Source of the DNA: Plotosus lineatus
Taxonomy: Eukaryota; Chordata; Actinopteri; Siluriformes; Plotosidae
Direction of reading: 5' to 3'
Assembly: GCA_024760905.1 (NCBI GenBank)
Contig: CM045731.1
Span: 56,956,625-57,020,624, forward strand
Length of the DNA stretch: 64,000 bases
Shown: piece after piece, positions 1 to 12,009 of the stretch
How positions within the stretch are numbered: position 1 is the stretch's first letter
Layout: each line of letters begins with the position of its first letter
Translations under genes and position numbers: made by a program
The notes under the pieces: model-generated
Seen by the model: the letters and a program-made list of their open reading frames with translations, nothing else
Databases searched by the model: none
What the model was told of the DNA's origin: nothing

Positions 1-700
1 TCCTGGACGGCCGAACGCAAGATAAAAAAACGTAAATTGTTACTGTATGTTCCAATGACGTATGACGTTCATACTGTACTATATATCCATAAATACCATT
101 ACCATATCTCATAAAACACCCCTAAATGAATTATTATAAACATAACATTGTAAAATAATATCAAATATATAAAATAAACATTAATTTAAAATAAATTAAA
201 TTCAAGCAAAATAATTTCAAATATATAAATTTTAATCAAATTCACTCATCAAATATCAAATACAGTAGCAAATATAACCTTTAACATTCTCTATGATGCG
301 ATCTTTCTGCTTGTAAATGATTCCGATGGTTCTGGGAGCCATTTGGAAGAAACGTGCAACATTCACATGTTTTCACCAGCATCAAATTTCTTGATAATAG
401 CCATCTTCGTTTCTAATGAGATGGCTTGCCGCTTTTTCTGATTACCACGATCACTAGTAGGCTTACACTTCTGACCAACCATATTTGCTTAGGGTTACAA
501 AAGTCCGCAAAACAGTGTAAACACAAAGATCACAGAGACGACGTCTTAACATAAGGGTAACACGCAGTGAACTGGGAAGAAGGAGGGGCACGTTCAGTCT
601 GTCGTTTGTAAACAATGGACGCAGTATCATGCGGAAGTAGCGTATTACATCAGCGTACTACGTAGGTACATATTGAACTACAGAGAGCACGCTAAACTCA
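1..700 (-). mobile_element. Tigger/pogo-like DNA transposon relic, cut by the window edge
   Basis: The first 260 bases match, with many substitutions, the start of a second copy at 40505 (shared blocks around GAACGCAAG, GTTACTGTATGTTCC and ACGTATGACGTTCATAC). That copy begins with a terminal repeat starting CAGACGCTCCCC after TA, so this window opens about 30 bases inside the left end. The interior holds the start of a transposase on the minus strand. The right end is not clear; I place it near 700 where similarity stops. Confidence 0.6.
282..482 (-). pseudogene. Transposase N-terminal fragment (CENP-B/pogo-type helix-turn-helix), frameshifted
   Basis: Reading minus from the ATG at 482-480 gives a start MVGQKC, then KKRQAISLETKMAIIKKFD, the lysine-rich opening and first helix seen in pogo/Tigger transposases and CENP-B. 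After AGENM a frameshift produces a stop. The next frame continues NVARFFQMAPRTIGIIYKQ and KDRIIENVK, the rest of the psq-type helix-turn-helix. Nothing resembling the DDE catalytic domain follows, so this cannot encode active transposase. The family assignment rests on motif recognition. Confidence 0.65.
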
Positions 701-754
701 AAATTTGACAATTAAAAAAAAGTAAAACGTAAAATCGAAAAATACATAAAACAA

Positions 755-2240
755 ATGAACGTAAAGGGGGATGTTTGTACTGTGGACAATGAAGGCGACT
801 GGAGGAAGGAATGGAATGGACAGGTTTATTTTAGTCACAAAAGTAGCCATAGTGGGGGAGCTGGAGTTTTATTCTCTCGACATTTTAACAGTTTCCGTTA
901 CTATTCTCGATGTGATGGTGGGTCATATTTTAAAAATTACAGCAGAGCAGGAGAGAGTTAAGAGGTCGTTTTTAAATGTTTATGCCCCAAAACCAGCACA
1001 GAGAAACTTCTCTTTTTATGCACCCTGGACGATGTGATCCAGAGGTGCAGTCGGGATGAGTACCTGACCATTGGAGGAGATTTTAATTGCACACAAAGTC
1101 ATTTTTTTAGACTGAAATTATCCTGCACCCCACACTGCATTGCAAAGGACATTAAAGAAACTTGTTGAGACATATGAGCATTTTAGATGCATGGAGAAAC
1201 TTTTATGGCAACAGCCGGAAGTACACCTGGCTCCACTCGAAAGACGGACTACAGTCCATGCCCAGGCTCGACATGTTTTATTATTTTAAACATCATTTTA
1301 ATGTTTTTAGAAATTGTTTCATTGGGCCAGTGGGCTTTTCAGACCATTTGTTGGTCAAGTGTTGCATTTTAATTAACAATATAAGGTATGGAAGTGCATA
1401 ATGGCATTTTAACACAGCACTGTTATCTAATGGAGGTTTCAAAGAAGCATTTAATGTTTTTTTGGAACAATTTTAAACAAAATCTGGTTTTAGTTCTTTA
1501 CAGCAGTGGTGGGCCATCGGAAAAAACAAAATTAAATCTCTGTGCCTGCACTTGCACTTGCAGACACTTGCAATGTCTCCAGGAACTTGGTCAGATCCAT
1601 TAAGGATTTGGGGAGAGAGATGGAGGAGCTGCAAACTTTGGCAGACTCCACAGGAGAAATAAGACACGTTGAAGTCTTCAAAGCTAAAAAGCGTAACTTG
1701 CTAGGCATAACCACCAGGGGTGCCATGGTACGCAGCCGGTTCCAAAATGTTACTCTGATGGAAGCTCCCTCTCACTTTTTCTTTGAGCTGGAAATAAAAA
1801 AACAGACAGAGGAGGCTGATACACTGCCTGTGCTCCAGGGATGGATGTCTATTCCAGGAATCTGCAGAAATTTGCAGGTACGCAGCAGGTATATATGATG
1901 AATTTCATCAATGTGAATATTCTGAGAAAGTAAAAACATTGGATATGTTGCTCGCTGGTCTGCTAATGGCCAACAGGCATCTGGTGGCTCACATCTAGCC
2001 ACAAGAACTGTTGGTGCGCTGCAGAGCTTCAAACCGGGGAAAGTCCCAGGTATAGACGGCCTGCTAGACAATTTCTATAAAGCCTTCTGGACAGTGATCA
2101 GTTAGGACCTGATGGATGTTCTCAGGGACAGTCTGGTGAAAGGCCGGTTGCCCCTGTGTTGCAGGAGAGTGGTCCTCACCCTCTTGCCAAAGAGAGGGGA
2201 TTTGTAAAATCTGAAAAATTGGCGACCAGTCTCCCTCCTC
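755..2240 (+). pseudogene. Decayed Tx1-clade (L1 superfamily) LINE, endonuclease and start of RT
   Basis: Scattered plus-strand frames read like the ORF2 of Tx1-type LINEs: a segment with FSHKSSHSGGAGVLFSRHF, then ILKITAEQERVK and FLNVYAP of the apurinic endonuclease. GGDFNC follows near 1075, then a segment with FIGPVGFSDHLLVKC near 1320-1370. A linker has NLLGITTRGAMVRSRFQNVT near 1690-1750. The RT start is recognisable near 2040-2220 (PGIDGLLDNFYKAFW, then LPKRGDL and NWRPVSLLCT). Many frameshifts and stops make it non-functional. The catalytic RT core is missing, so the copy is truncated. Confidence 0.7.
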
Positions 2241-2249
2241 TGTACTAGT

Positions 2250-3272
2250 ACTACCACTAATCCTCTTTGTGCTTAGGTAGCACATAAGGCCTCAACTAGA
2301 GCCCGCCATTTATGTTGGCTGAAACAACCGGTTTCTGTTCTTCGGTGGAGTTTTTCATTAGTGATTGTATTTGGCCAATAAATGCATAGAATGCATATAA
2401 GGCATCTGTTCTGGAAGACATCAAGTTTATGTTTGATGGTTTGCTTATCCTCCATGACTCTGATCCATAAAGGAGGAAATCACATTTCATTTAAAAATTT
2501 TTAACTTGGTCTTCAGCTGAATGTTCCCTGCCTTCCATGTAATCCTGAGTGAGGCGAAGGCCTAGCTGGCTTTTGCAAATCAAGCCCGGATCTCCACCTC
2601 CCCATCCCCTGCGTTTGACATCTTGGATAGGCGAGCATGACTTACTTCCTCAATCTCATCCCCATTCAGTTTGATGCTGTCTTTGACTCTGGCATTCATT
2701 TTCATGCTCTTGGTCTTCTTGGTGCTGACTTTCAAACCAAGGTTTCCAGCTGTTTTTGCCATGGCATCTGTCTTCTCCTGCATGTCTTGGTGGTGGTGTG
2801 ACAGCAGGGCAATATCATCGGCAAAATCCAGATCTTCCAGCGTTGTTGCTGCTGTCATTGTCATGGTCCATTTGATTCCTCTCCTCTCTCTTTCTGTGGA
2901 ATTCTTCATAATCCAGTCCATGGATAGGATGAACAGGAACGGTGATAGGATGCAGCCCTGCTTCACTCTCTTGCTGATATTGAAGGTGTCTGTGACTTCT
3001 GTGTCACAGATCACCTGGGATTTGAAGTCGCTGTATAGCATTTCAACAATCTGGACAAGTTTTGCAGGGACTCCATAATTCCTCAGAATCTTCCATAATG
3101 ATTCTTGGTGGATGCTGTGAAATGCCTTCGATGAAATTGATGTTTAGTTGCATGTTCCACTCATTGCTCTGTTCTAGAAGCTGGCGCAGAGTAAAGATGT
3201 GCTCCAAGCAGGATTGCCCAGGGCGGAAACCTGCTTGTTGTGGTCGGAGGTCCTTCTCAAGAGCTGTCATGA
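2250..3272 (-). pseudogene. LINE reverse transcriptase, C-terminal half (left part of an interrupted element)
   Basis: On the minus strand a frame at 3270-3043 gives LRPQQAGFRPGQSCLEHIF, a typical LINE RT palm segment. It is followed at 3041-2580 by KQGCILSPFLFILSMDWIM and LDFADDIALLSHHHQDMQ (the FADD catalytic motif), then LGLKVSTKKTKSMKMN. At 2490-2273 there are remnants of the C-terminal region (YGSESW, LDVFQNRCLICILCI, NTITNEKLHRRTE). The lineage differs from the RTE-like family elsewhere in the window. It resembles endonuclease-reverse transcriptases common in invertebrates and fish; the clade is uncertain. The missing upstream half is at 5250-6890. Confidence 0.75.
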
Positions 3273-3451
3273 GGATTCAGGATTTTTAATAGCTATTTGT
3301 GTTTATTACACACAGGAATTCTTGTGCGGTTGTTTAAGGAGTCAAGTTACAAACAGAAAAGAAGATTCAAATCAACAACACACAAACTGCTATGAAATAA
3401 ACACAAAAATTCTCTATCTAAAAGAACCCTACACAGACCAAACAAACAATA

Positions 3452-3496
3452 TAATAATAATAATAATAACAATAATAATAATAATAATAATAATAA
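3452..3496. repeat. (AAT)n microsatellite
   Basis: A run of AAT/ATA triplets with two AAC interruptions, ending directly at the head of a SINE (GGCGGCACGG). Confidence 0.9.
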
Positions 3497-3825
3497 TGGC
3501 GGCACGGTGACGTAGTGGTTAGCACGTCCGCCTCACAGCAAGAAGGCCTGGGTTCTATTCCCGGCCTGGGCGTTTCTATGTGGAGTTTGCATGTTGCCCC
3601 CCATGCTTCCTTGTTCCTCCAGGTACTCTGGTTTGCTCCCACAGTCCAAAAACATGCACAGTAGGTAAATTGTCCGTATGTTCACATCATGCAGAAGGCA
3701 ATGGCAAACCACTGCTCTATCCTGCACAGTGGTGTAGTGGTTTGCTTGCTGGCCTAGCACCGCAAGGGCCCGGGTTCAAATCCAGGTGGAGACCAAATAA
3801 ATTTGTGACCTGAAGCTGTGTTGTC
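3497..3825 (+). mobile_element. tRNA-headed SINE (type B)
   Basis: The head GGCGGCACGGTGACGTAGTGG has a polymerase III A-box shape. A degenerate B box follows (GGGTTCTATTCCC), then the widespread fish SINE body with TGTGGAGTTTGCATGTT and GTCCAAAAACATGCACAGTAGG. A second tRNA-like head (GTGGTGTAGTGG ... GGGTTCAAATCC) lies at 3729-3785, so two SINEs may be fused here. Confidence 0.75.
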
Positions 3826-4027
3826 TCTGGTACCTGAATAACAGGATGTATGGACCTATATGGTTGTGCTTAGTAGCGGCCTTGAAGTACATTCCTACAG
3901 GGTAGTAACGTGCAGCTCTAAGCTGGATACAAGGCTTAAAAATTGTCATATATAAATCAGTAGATAACCGCAATAAATGAAATTGCAATAAATTATAATA
4001 ATATATTTATATTGCACTATGCCCATT

Positions 4028-4362
4028 ATGGGCGACGTAGTGGTTAGCACGTCTGCCTCATAGCAAGTAGGCCTGAGTTCGATTCCTGGCCTGGGTGTTT
4101 TTTTGCGGAGTTTGCATGTTCTCCCCGTGCTCGCGTGGGTTTCCTCTGGATACTCCAGTTTCCTCCCATGGTCCAAAAACATGCACAGTAGGCTAATTGG
4201 CTGTTCTAAATTGCCTGTAGGTTCGCATCGTGCAGAAGGCAATGGCAAATCACTGCACTATCCTTGCCAAGAAAACCTCCATGAAGATGATAATCAAGGT
4301 GTCGTCCTTCATGGCAGGTCACCAAGAGTTGTCCTATGACTCAGAAGGTACCAGACTAGTCC
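4028..4362 (+). mobile_element. tRNA-headed SINE (type B) with target-site duplication
   Basis: The same family as at 3497: GCGACGTAGTGGTTAGCACG (A box), GAGTTCGATTCC (B box), then the fish SINE body with TCCAAAAACATGCACAGTAGG. The nine bases ATGCCCATT occur on both sides (4019-4027 and 4363-4371), a target-site duplication that fixes the ends. It sits inside the 3' part of the L2-derived element. Confidence 0.8.
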
Positions 4363-5249
4363 ATGCCCATTGTTTCGTTGGGAAAAAAATGAACAGTTCT
4401 CTGGGTAAACAAAATGGCCACAACTTCAAAGTTAGATGTTCTCCATTCTCAGAGCAAAGTTTAGAGATAATCTACAGTCAGTCAGTTCACCAGTTCTTCC
4501 ACCGCGGTACTTGTTGCTAGCCGCTGCACTCCGGTCCTCTCTGAAGGCCATGTAGCTGGCTGGTGTAATCGCCTCGTCGGGTGTACAGTACTCTCCTCGA
4601 GCCATGCTTCACAGAAAGACAGCATGGAGCAGTCCTGTAGATCTCTCTGTTCTGCAATCTGAGCATGAAGCTGGTCCATCTTGTTTCGCAGAGACTGAAC
4701 ATTTTCAAGCAGTATGATCGAGAGTGCTAACCTTCCACTGCTAACCAAGTGCCGGAATCATCGTTCAGCCCCTCCCCGCCTGGGTTTAATGTTATCCAGG
4801 GTGTGGCTAGCATTGAGCTGTGGTCGCATATTAGCTCAGGATAGGAGATGAGCGTGCTCAGTTCTAGATGTCCCAAAGAACCGTGCTATCATAGCTGTAG
4901 TAGGGTTGCTCGGTCATAGACAATAGTATGTACAATAGTGCAATAGTGTAGTGCAAAAAAACAAACGAACAAAAACAACCCTTAAAACAAAGAAACAATT
5001 TGTCTCCCAGAACTCCGCGACATCGCTCTCGAGGAAGCGCCATCTTGACCATTCAGTGTTAAATGGCCATCGTCCGTGGTGTTGACGTAGATTCATCCAC
5101 CAAAAACGTTGCGCCCATGATCCTGGAAACGTCAACAATCACGCTGCTAAATTTTCAGTTTCAGTTTGCAAATTTTCTATCGAAAAAACTTTTTAGAAGC
5201 GGGACCTCCAGCTGAGGAGCTCCGTCGTTATTGAACCTAAACCGGAAAA

Positions 5250-6890
5250 CATCAGTCTTGTCAGCACAATCTTGTTGAAGATTTTGCTGGTGAGACAAAG
5301 AAGTGTTATGCCCCCCTAGTTGTTGCAATCTCCAAGATCTCCCTTTTTGGGCAATTTAAAGATGAGACCAGTTTTCCATGCTTCAGGTATCTGACCTTCT
5401 ATCCAAACCTGACTGAAGCTCTGTCAGAATGGGAGCTGTCACATTTACATCTGCCTTCAACATCTCTGCTGTTATCCCATCTTCCCCTGGTGCTTTGTCG
5501 CTTTTCATTGCTTTAACTGCTGTTTTTACTTCTTCCAGGTTCGGTGGATCAGTGCAGATGTCAAGAACTATATCTGCCGACTGGATGTCCGCTAGCTGAG
5601 GGGGGTCCGGTCGTTTCAAAACCTACAGAAAATTTTCCCTCCAGCACAGAAGTTTTTCCACCTCTCCCTTAACAACCTTTCCATTCTTATCTTTCACTGG
5701 CACACCATTGTTTTTGAACCCATTGTTCAGCTGCGTGTTGATCTTGTACGGCATCTTTAGATCATTTCTACCCTACTACCTCTTCTGCCTCATCTGCCAG
5801 TTTCTTGATGAAGTCCTTCTTGTCAGATCTTGTCATTTTGTTAATCTCTTTGTTCAGTTCTATATATCTTCTTCTGTGCTGCTGTTTCAGGCGTTCAGAT
5901 CTGATGTTGTTGATCTTCTGTTTGGTTTACTTTCTCTCATCTATCTTTTTCTTTTCCAGGTTTTTTGTTTAATCCACTCTTTGTTCTTTTTTCGTCAGAA
6001 GCCTAGCACTTTTCCCAGTGCTTCCCAAAGGGCCTGATTGACGCTGTATATTGTCGTCATCTGATTTTCCTCTTCCACTGCAAAGGCTTTTGTGAGCATC
6101 CCATTCAGCCTGTCAGAGTCTAACCTCTGCTGCCACGCCTGTCTTCTTCATCATCGACACAACTTTAAGGAAATGACTGCCAACACAAGGGTGTGGTCAC
6201 TAGCAACGTGCCCTTTTCTGTAGGCTCTGACATCCTGAAGAGAGCTCCTCCATCTTCGATTGATAATGATATGATCTATCTGATTTTTTGGTGGTCTCGT
6301 CTGGTGACGTCCACGTTGTTTTGTGAATCTGTTTGTGCTGGAAGAGGGTGCCTCCTATCAACAGGTTGTTCTCTTCACAGAAGTCTACTACAGTAGTTTC
6401 TCTCTATTATCGTTGATGGTACCAATTCCGTGCCTGCCCATAACATGGTCCCTTCCGGTGTTGTCACTGCCCACCTTTGCATTAAAATCTCCAAGGATGA
6501 GTACCATGTCATGTGCGCGGATGCACTCCATGGCTGTTTGGAACTGACCATAAAATGTGCCCCTGACTTCTGCATCTTCAGTTTGAGCGTAGCAGACTAG
6601 CAATGTCAGCTTGGTGTACTTGGAGTGGAATCTTGCTTTCAAAAGTCTTGGTCCAAATGGTTTCCATTCTGTCAATGCCTTTTCGGTCTTTCTTTTGAGG
6701 AGGAGCCCTACTCACTCTGAGTGCTGGTCATCTGATCTTCCCGAGAAGATCATGATGTGTCCAGACACCAGTGCCCTCTTTCCAGTGCTGGTCAATCTGA
6801 TCTCGCTGATCCCCAAGATGTCTAAGCTGTAGTTGTTAAACTCTTTGACTAGCTGGAGCCTCTTGCCAGTCTGATACTGAGTTTAGATGT
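5250..6890 (-). pseudogene. LINE endonuclease and RT N-terminal half (right part of an interrupted element)
   Basis: Minus-strand frames give an apurinic endonuclease: TKLTLLVCYAQTEDAEVR and VLILGDFNAKVGSDN with a following HG/GRHG motif (6675-6388). Between 5619 and 5250 are LEEVKTAVKAMKSDKAPGED and then remnants of the GLIFKLPKKGD / NNWGGITLL finger motifs. These precede, in order, the RT segments now at 3270-2250. The reading frame is broken repeatedly. A T-rich segment at 5700-6010 is part of the same decayed element. Confidence 0.7.
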
Positions 6891-6959
6891 TTCAGCATCC
6901 CACCCTCATCTTCTGTTTCAGCTTCAGTAAAGCCACCATCGGGGTGCCCGCTTTCGAGA

Positions 6960-7040
6960 CTTTTTATTTATTTTTTATTTATTATTTATTTACTTATTTT
7001 TGTGTGAACTCTAATATCTTTAATGTATTCATTTTGTTTC
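6960..7040. repeat. T/A-rich (TTTAT)n low-complexity stretch
   Basis: TTATTTATTTTTTATT-type repeats directly before the CA/CT array. Confidence 0.7.
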
Positions 7041-7056
7041 TTTGTATAAAAAGTCT

Positions 7057-7960
<904 letters not shown>

Positions 7961-8900
7961 TTCTCTCACCCTTTCTGTCTCTTATTTCTGTCCTTATCTT
8001 CTCTCTATTTCTCTCTTTCCCTTTCTATATGTTTTCTTTATTATTTATTTTCTTTATTATTTTCTTATTTTCCATATTTTCTCTCCATGCCTCTTTCCTG
8101 CTTTTTCTTGTCTCTTTTTTCCTTTATATCTCCCCCTCTCCGAAATTTTCATCAGACTGACAAACCGACTTGAACCCAATTTCCTTAATAATTTCCGACT
8201 GAGGTGAAGTTTTTTGCGTATTTGAGCTAATGGTATGCTAGCATGGTTTACAGTGTTCCTTCAAGATGTTGAACAAACTTGGCAGAGCTCTACACCAATT
8301 ACTTTGATTCCTGTCGCTACCTGATTCACCGCTAACTGTGATAAATTGCACCTTGCAGACTTGAGGGTGTTCTCTCTCCCCCACCTCAAAACTCCTTTAC
8401 TTCACTGACTTGTTTTGCTTTTCCTAAAAATTAGAGACTAGGTTTTGTTTTTTTTAATTTAGTGGACACTGCGGATTATCTCAGATATTATCTTTAAAAT
8501 ATAAAAAGAACAAAAAGTGTTTTGTATTCACCAGCAGAAGATAAACAAAAAAACTTCGGAACTGATTTTCATGAAAGTTGAAGGAAGGGTGGAGTCTGAG
8601 CCTGAAAGAACCCATTCGATTTTGGTGGTGTTCCATGCATGTAATCAGGTTGAAAAATAAATAAACTTAATTAAAAGGTTAACAAATAAATAAATAAATA
8701 AATAAATCCTAAATTTCTGAATAAAATCCCTCCTGAACATCAGGCAGCATGTTCATCAGATGGCAACTTGGGGGAGACATTCCATTATAATGATTCCAAG
8801 TTATAATAAGAAGTCTATGGTGTCAGAACTTTATGATTTATATTACAGTATATATTATAGTAAAATTGTTATAGTAAAATTGTCTGCCATTTTGTGCCAT
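7961..8900. other. Gene-free stretch
   Basis: A pyrimidine-rich flank of the microsatellite (to about 8130), then AT-rich sequence with a short (AAAT)n run at 8683-8706. I see no coding or RNA gene. Confidence 0.5.
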
Positions 8901-9113
8901 TGTGGATTACTTTTCTAGTTTTCATTTAACTGCACACACCTCACTCTCAAATTGTTTCTCTGTACTTTTACATCTCAGACGTGACTTTTTCTCCCTTCTT
9001 TCTTTCAGCTTATTCACTATTCAGATATTCTATTCACAGATCCATCTCTTTATTGTTCATTCCTCACCCTCTATCTCTCACTCCAACCTTTATAAGTCTC
9101 TGCCACTCCACCC

Positions 9114-9148
9114 ATCTCCTCTCTCTCTCTCTCTCTCTCGCTCTCTCT
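9114..9148. repeat. (CT)n microsatellite
   Basis: A run of CT dinucleotides with one CG interruption. Confidence 0.9.
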
Positions 9149-9513
9149 CTTTTTCTTTCGTTATTCTCCAGGGCTGCTATTAGTTTTGCTTTAAACCAAA
9201 ATAAAACCTGAGAGTGAGGCGGTAGCACCAGACAGCCCTCGCTCTCTCAATTATACCAAGCTGACTGGATTACTAAGCCTTCAGCCACTTAGGGCAAGAG
9301 AAAAAAGGACAGAAAGAGAGAGCAAAAGAGAGAGCTAGGGAGTGAGACTTTTATAGGCGACAGGTCTTTGTTGAGCCAGCACCCCTGCAGGGATTCAGCA
9401 CAAATCAATAAAGAGTGGCCACCCGCTGCCATCAGTCAACAATTTCAAAGACATTGATTTCCAGCCTGCTGGAACTCATTAGCTTCTGCATCGCAGAACA
9501 TAGAATGCATGCA

Positions 9514-9516
<3 letters not shown>

Positions 9517-9544
<28 letters not shown>

Positions 9545-9545
9545 T
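9517..9545. repeat. (AC)n microsatellite
   Basis: About 14 AC units. Confidence 0.9.
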
Positions 9546-9549
9546 ACAA

Positions 9550-10540
9550 CTGAATACCAAACAGAGTGCTGCATAAAGACCAATGCTTTTAGCTAATAGT
9601 AAGTGTATAAGAAATAACACCACACCATCATCCGAACTGAATTATCACATGAGAGTGAATCACCACATGATTCACAGCATTATTTATCAGAATCATCACA
9701 TGTATCAAGTCATCATCCTTATGAGAACTGCGTAATTCTATCCATCATTCTAATAAAATCGTATGATTTGAATCATCATGCAAACTCATTCACCACATGA
9801 TTCAAGTCACCGTAACTCCAATAATCACCTAGTCATCCAATCCACCAAGTAAACCAATCATCCTGAGTGTCTTCCTTCTGTTGTCCTGTCATGTTCTCAA
9901 TAGTGCGTCTACCTGCATGCATCTCGACTGTTGGCGTCATGGAACAGTCACAGGACATCACACTGCATATAAACGCACCACATCACAGGCTAACCTGTGA
10001 AACGTTAATTTATCTCTACAGCACAGGGGCATGAAGCTCTGCCTGATCCTCATTGTGATCTTATTTATTGCTTCTGGCTTTACATGTGGCTCTGTATGCA
10101 TACAGTAACACACAGAAACATCCACCCACGCCTGACCCGTTTCTCCGACACGTCTCCTGCAGTGCCTTCATCACGCTAACACACACCTCAGGACACACAG
10201 CTTGCTGTTTTCCTGTGATTTAATCAACACACACCCAGCAGGTCATTAATCATAATCAACACGCTATAACTGACTTTGAAGTGCTGCCCACTTCTTTCTC
10301 TCTTTCCTCTCTGTTCTATTTGCTCCACAGAATGGTAACTTTTGCTGTTCCTCATCACTGCCATGTTTGTTTTTTACTTACACCCTAGTAATCAAAAGAG
10401 TGAATGAAATCACTGCCTTCCTGATTACTACTTCAAGATGGAAAATAATCAACAGCAAACTGAATCAAAATGAATCATTTAACTGAATCAACTCAAATGA
10501 CTAGATTCACTGAAAGACGCATTACTGAAGAATACCCTCC
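9550..10540. other. Gene-free stretch with (ATC)-rich region
   Basis: 9620-9870 repeats ATCA/ATCAC-like words (TCACATGATTCA and similar), a decayed simple repeat. The remainder looks single-copy. The only frame of note is a 25-codon signal-like one at 10031. Confidence 0.4.
10031..10108 (+). other. Very short frame resembling a secretory signal peptide
   Basis: ATG at 10031 opens MKLCLILIVILFIASGFTC followed by six more residues and a TAA. A basic n-region, a long aliphatic core and a small-residue cleavage site (IASGF) are what a signal peptide shows. A GT at 10105 and an AG at 10161-10162 could splice it to a cysteine-containing tail, but the intron would be only 58 bases, shorter than vertebrates normally splice. 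No family is recognised. Chance is a serious alternative. Confidence 0.15.
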
Positions 10541-10544
10541 ATTT

Positions 10545-11240
10545 TATCTTATTAGGGTTGTGAGGAGGCTGGAGCCAATATCTCAGCCAGCTCTGGGGAA
10601 GGTGGGGTACACACTGACACTGAACAAAATTGGCAGTCCATTAGAGGGCCAACACACACAATCATTCACACTCAGACCTAGGGGCAATTTGTAAGAACCA
10701 GTTAGCTTAAGGTGCAGGGCAGTGGTGGCCTGGTGGTAAAGGGCACTGGATCGCTGATCCTAAAGTTGGGGGTTCTAGTCCCACTCTCCACAAGGTTGTC
10801 ACTGTCCCCCCAGTGCAGCTAATTGGGTTATCAAAGGTGGGCCATGTCTCTAACTGTCTATGGTGAGAGGCATGCAAAAGAACCATTGCTGACTTTCGTA
10901 AAGAGTAGCTGCATAGCCATCAGCGTGTTTCTGTCCCTTGCTAAAAGGGTTGTGTCAGGAAGGGCATCTGACGTAAAAACCTACGCCAAATCAAACATGC
11001 AACTCAGATGATTCACTGTGGCGACCCCTGAAAAAAGGGAAAAAGCCCAAAGGAAAAGAAGAAGTTAGCTTAATGTGCATGTCTACAAACTGTCTACAGA
11101 CTATCTTTCCTCCTGTTGGAGGAAATCAGATGACCCGGAGGAAGCCCACGCATGCACATACACACAAATGCCCTTGAACCCAGGACTCAAACTAAGGTCC
11201 ATTTTGTTGTGCGGTAGCACAATGCTGCTGTGGTAACAAC
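10545..11240 (-). mobile_element. Older SINE (type B) split by a younger SINE A
   Basis: The reverse complement of the type B body is seen on both sides of 10717-11063: GTTGTGAGGAGGCTGGAGCC to the TTAGCTTAA region on the left; GCATGTCTACAAACTG, GGAGGAAAT and GACCCGGAGGAAGCCCACGC on the right. The two halves join correctly when the inner SINE and one duplicated target copy are removed. Confidence 0.7.
10717..11063 (+). mobile_element. SINE A: tRNA-like head plus RTE-LINE-derived body, copy 1
   Basis: The head starts GGGCAGTGGTGGCCTGGTGG (A-box-like TGGCCTGGTGG) and has a B-box-like GGTTCTAGTCCC. The middle has GTGTCAGGAAGGGCATCTGA and AACCTACGCCAAATCAAAC, matching the RTE-like LINE 5' region. 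It ends CACTGTGGCGACCCCTGAA ... GGAAAAGAAGAAG, matching the LINE 3' end. A 16-base target duplication (GTTAGCTTAAGGTGCA at 10701 and GTTAGCTTAATGTGCA at 11064, one mismatch) fixes the borders. Length is 347 bases. Confidence 0.88.
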
Positions 11241-11321
11241 AACAGACCTGAAAAAAATCATATAATAACAATACAAATGGATAATAATGGAAGGGTAAAT
11301 ATTAGAAATCATGATGTAGTA

Positions 11322-11675
11322 GGGCAGTGGTGGCCTGGTGATTAAGGGCGCTGGATCGCTGATCCTAAGCTTGGAGGTTCGAGTCCCACTCTCCACAAGG
11401 TTGTCACTGTCCCCCCAGTGCAGCTAACTGGGTTATCACAGGCCAGCCATGCCTCTCACTGTCTATGGTGTGAGGCATGCAAAAGAACCTGAACCTGCTG
11501 ATGTTTGTAAAGAATAGTCAGCATAGCCATCAGCGCGTTTCTGCCCCTTGCTAAAGGGTTGTTTCAGGAAGGGCATCCGATGTAAAAACCTATGCCAAAT
11601 CAAACATGTGAATCAGATGATTTGCTGTGGTGACCCCTGAAAAAATGGAAAAAGCCGAAAGGAAAAGAAGAAGAA
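11322..11675 (+). mobile_element. SINE A, copy 2
   Basis: Same order as copy 1, with an intact B box GGTTCGAGTCC at 11376-11386 and the same LINE-like 5' and 3' pieces. It ends GGAAAAGAAGAAGAAG. A short possible target duplication flanks it (GATGTAGT / GATGGAGT). It is a clearer example than copy 1 of a tRNA-derived promoter region. Confidence 0.85.
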
Positions 11676-11797
11676 GATGGAGTGTGTGAGGATTAAAGAA
11701 GGATGTGCATGTCTCAAAGACAAATCCGTACACCCTCCATCGCTCATGTATCATCCCTCCATCATATGTCCTTGGTCACCTCTACCAGGATTAGTCA

Positions 11798-12006
11798 GTG
11801 TGTGTGTGTGTGTGTGTATGAGAGAGAGCGAGAGAGAAAGAGAGCCTTGGCGGTTTGTATCAAAAAAGATGTTTTGGATGTAAGCTTTCAAGTTTTTTGT
11901 ATGCGTGTGTGCTCATGACAGCGTACATTTCCAACAGCCCTGCTAAGTGTGCTTGAGCTCTGGTGTGTGTGTGTATGTATGTGTGTGTGTGTGTGTGTGT
12001 GTGTGA
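11798..12006. repeat. (GT)n microsatellites with a GA run
   Basis: (GT)n at 11798-11818 followed by a GA-rich run, and a second (GT)n at 11963-12004. Confidence 0.85.
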
Positions 12007-12009
12007 TTA

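Larger units (their letters stand above)
3273..5245 (-). mobile_element. L2-derived deletion element (family F), copy 1, inserted in a LINE and itself split by SINEs
   Basis: This block separates two halves of one minus-strand LINE RT. Its minus strand starts with a 5' region around AAGATGGCGCTTCC (near 5040) and opens a short frame (4748-4482) with LENVQSLRNKMDQLHAQIA and CSMLSFCEAWLEES, the start of an L2-type endonuclease. It then jumps straight to a 3' UTR ending in AATCCTGAATCC-type repeats at 3283. Copy 2 (13083-14120) has the same order and the same jump. Two SINEs (near 3497 and 4028) lie inside. Confidence 0.65.

Noticed and set aside
10717..11400. Functional tRNA genes suggested by A and B boxes
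   Set aside because: The heads do not fold into a full cloverleaf by eye and are followed by SINE bodies and tails; they recur with SINE structure at several sites.
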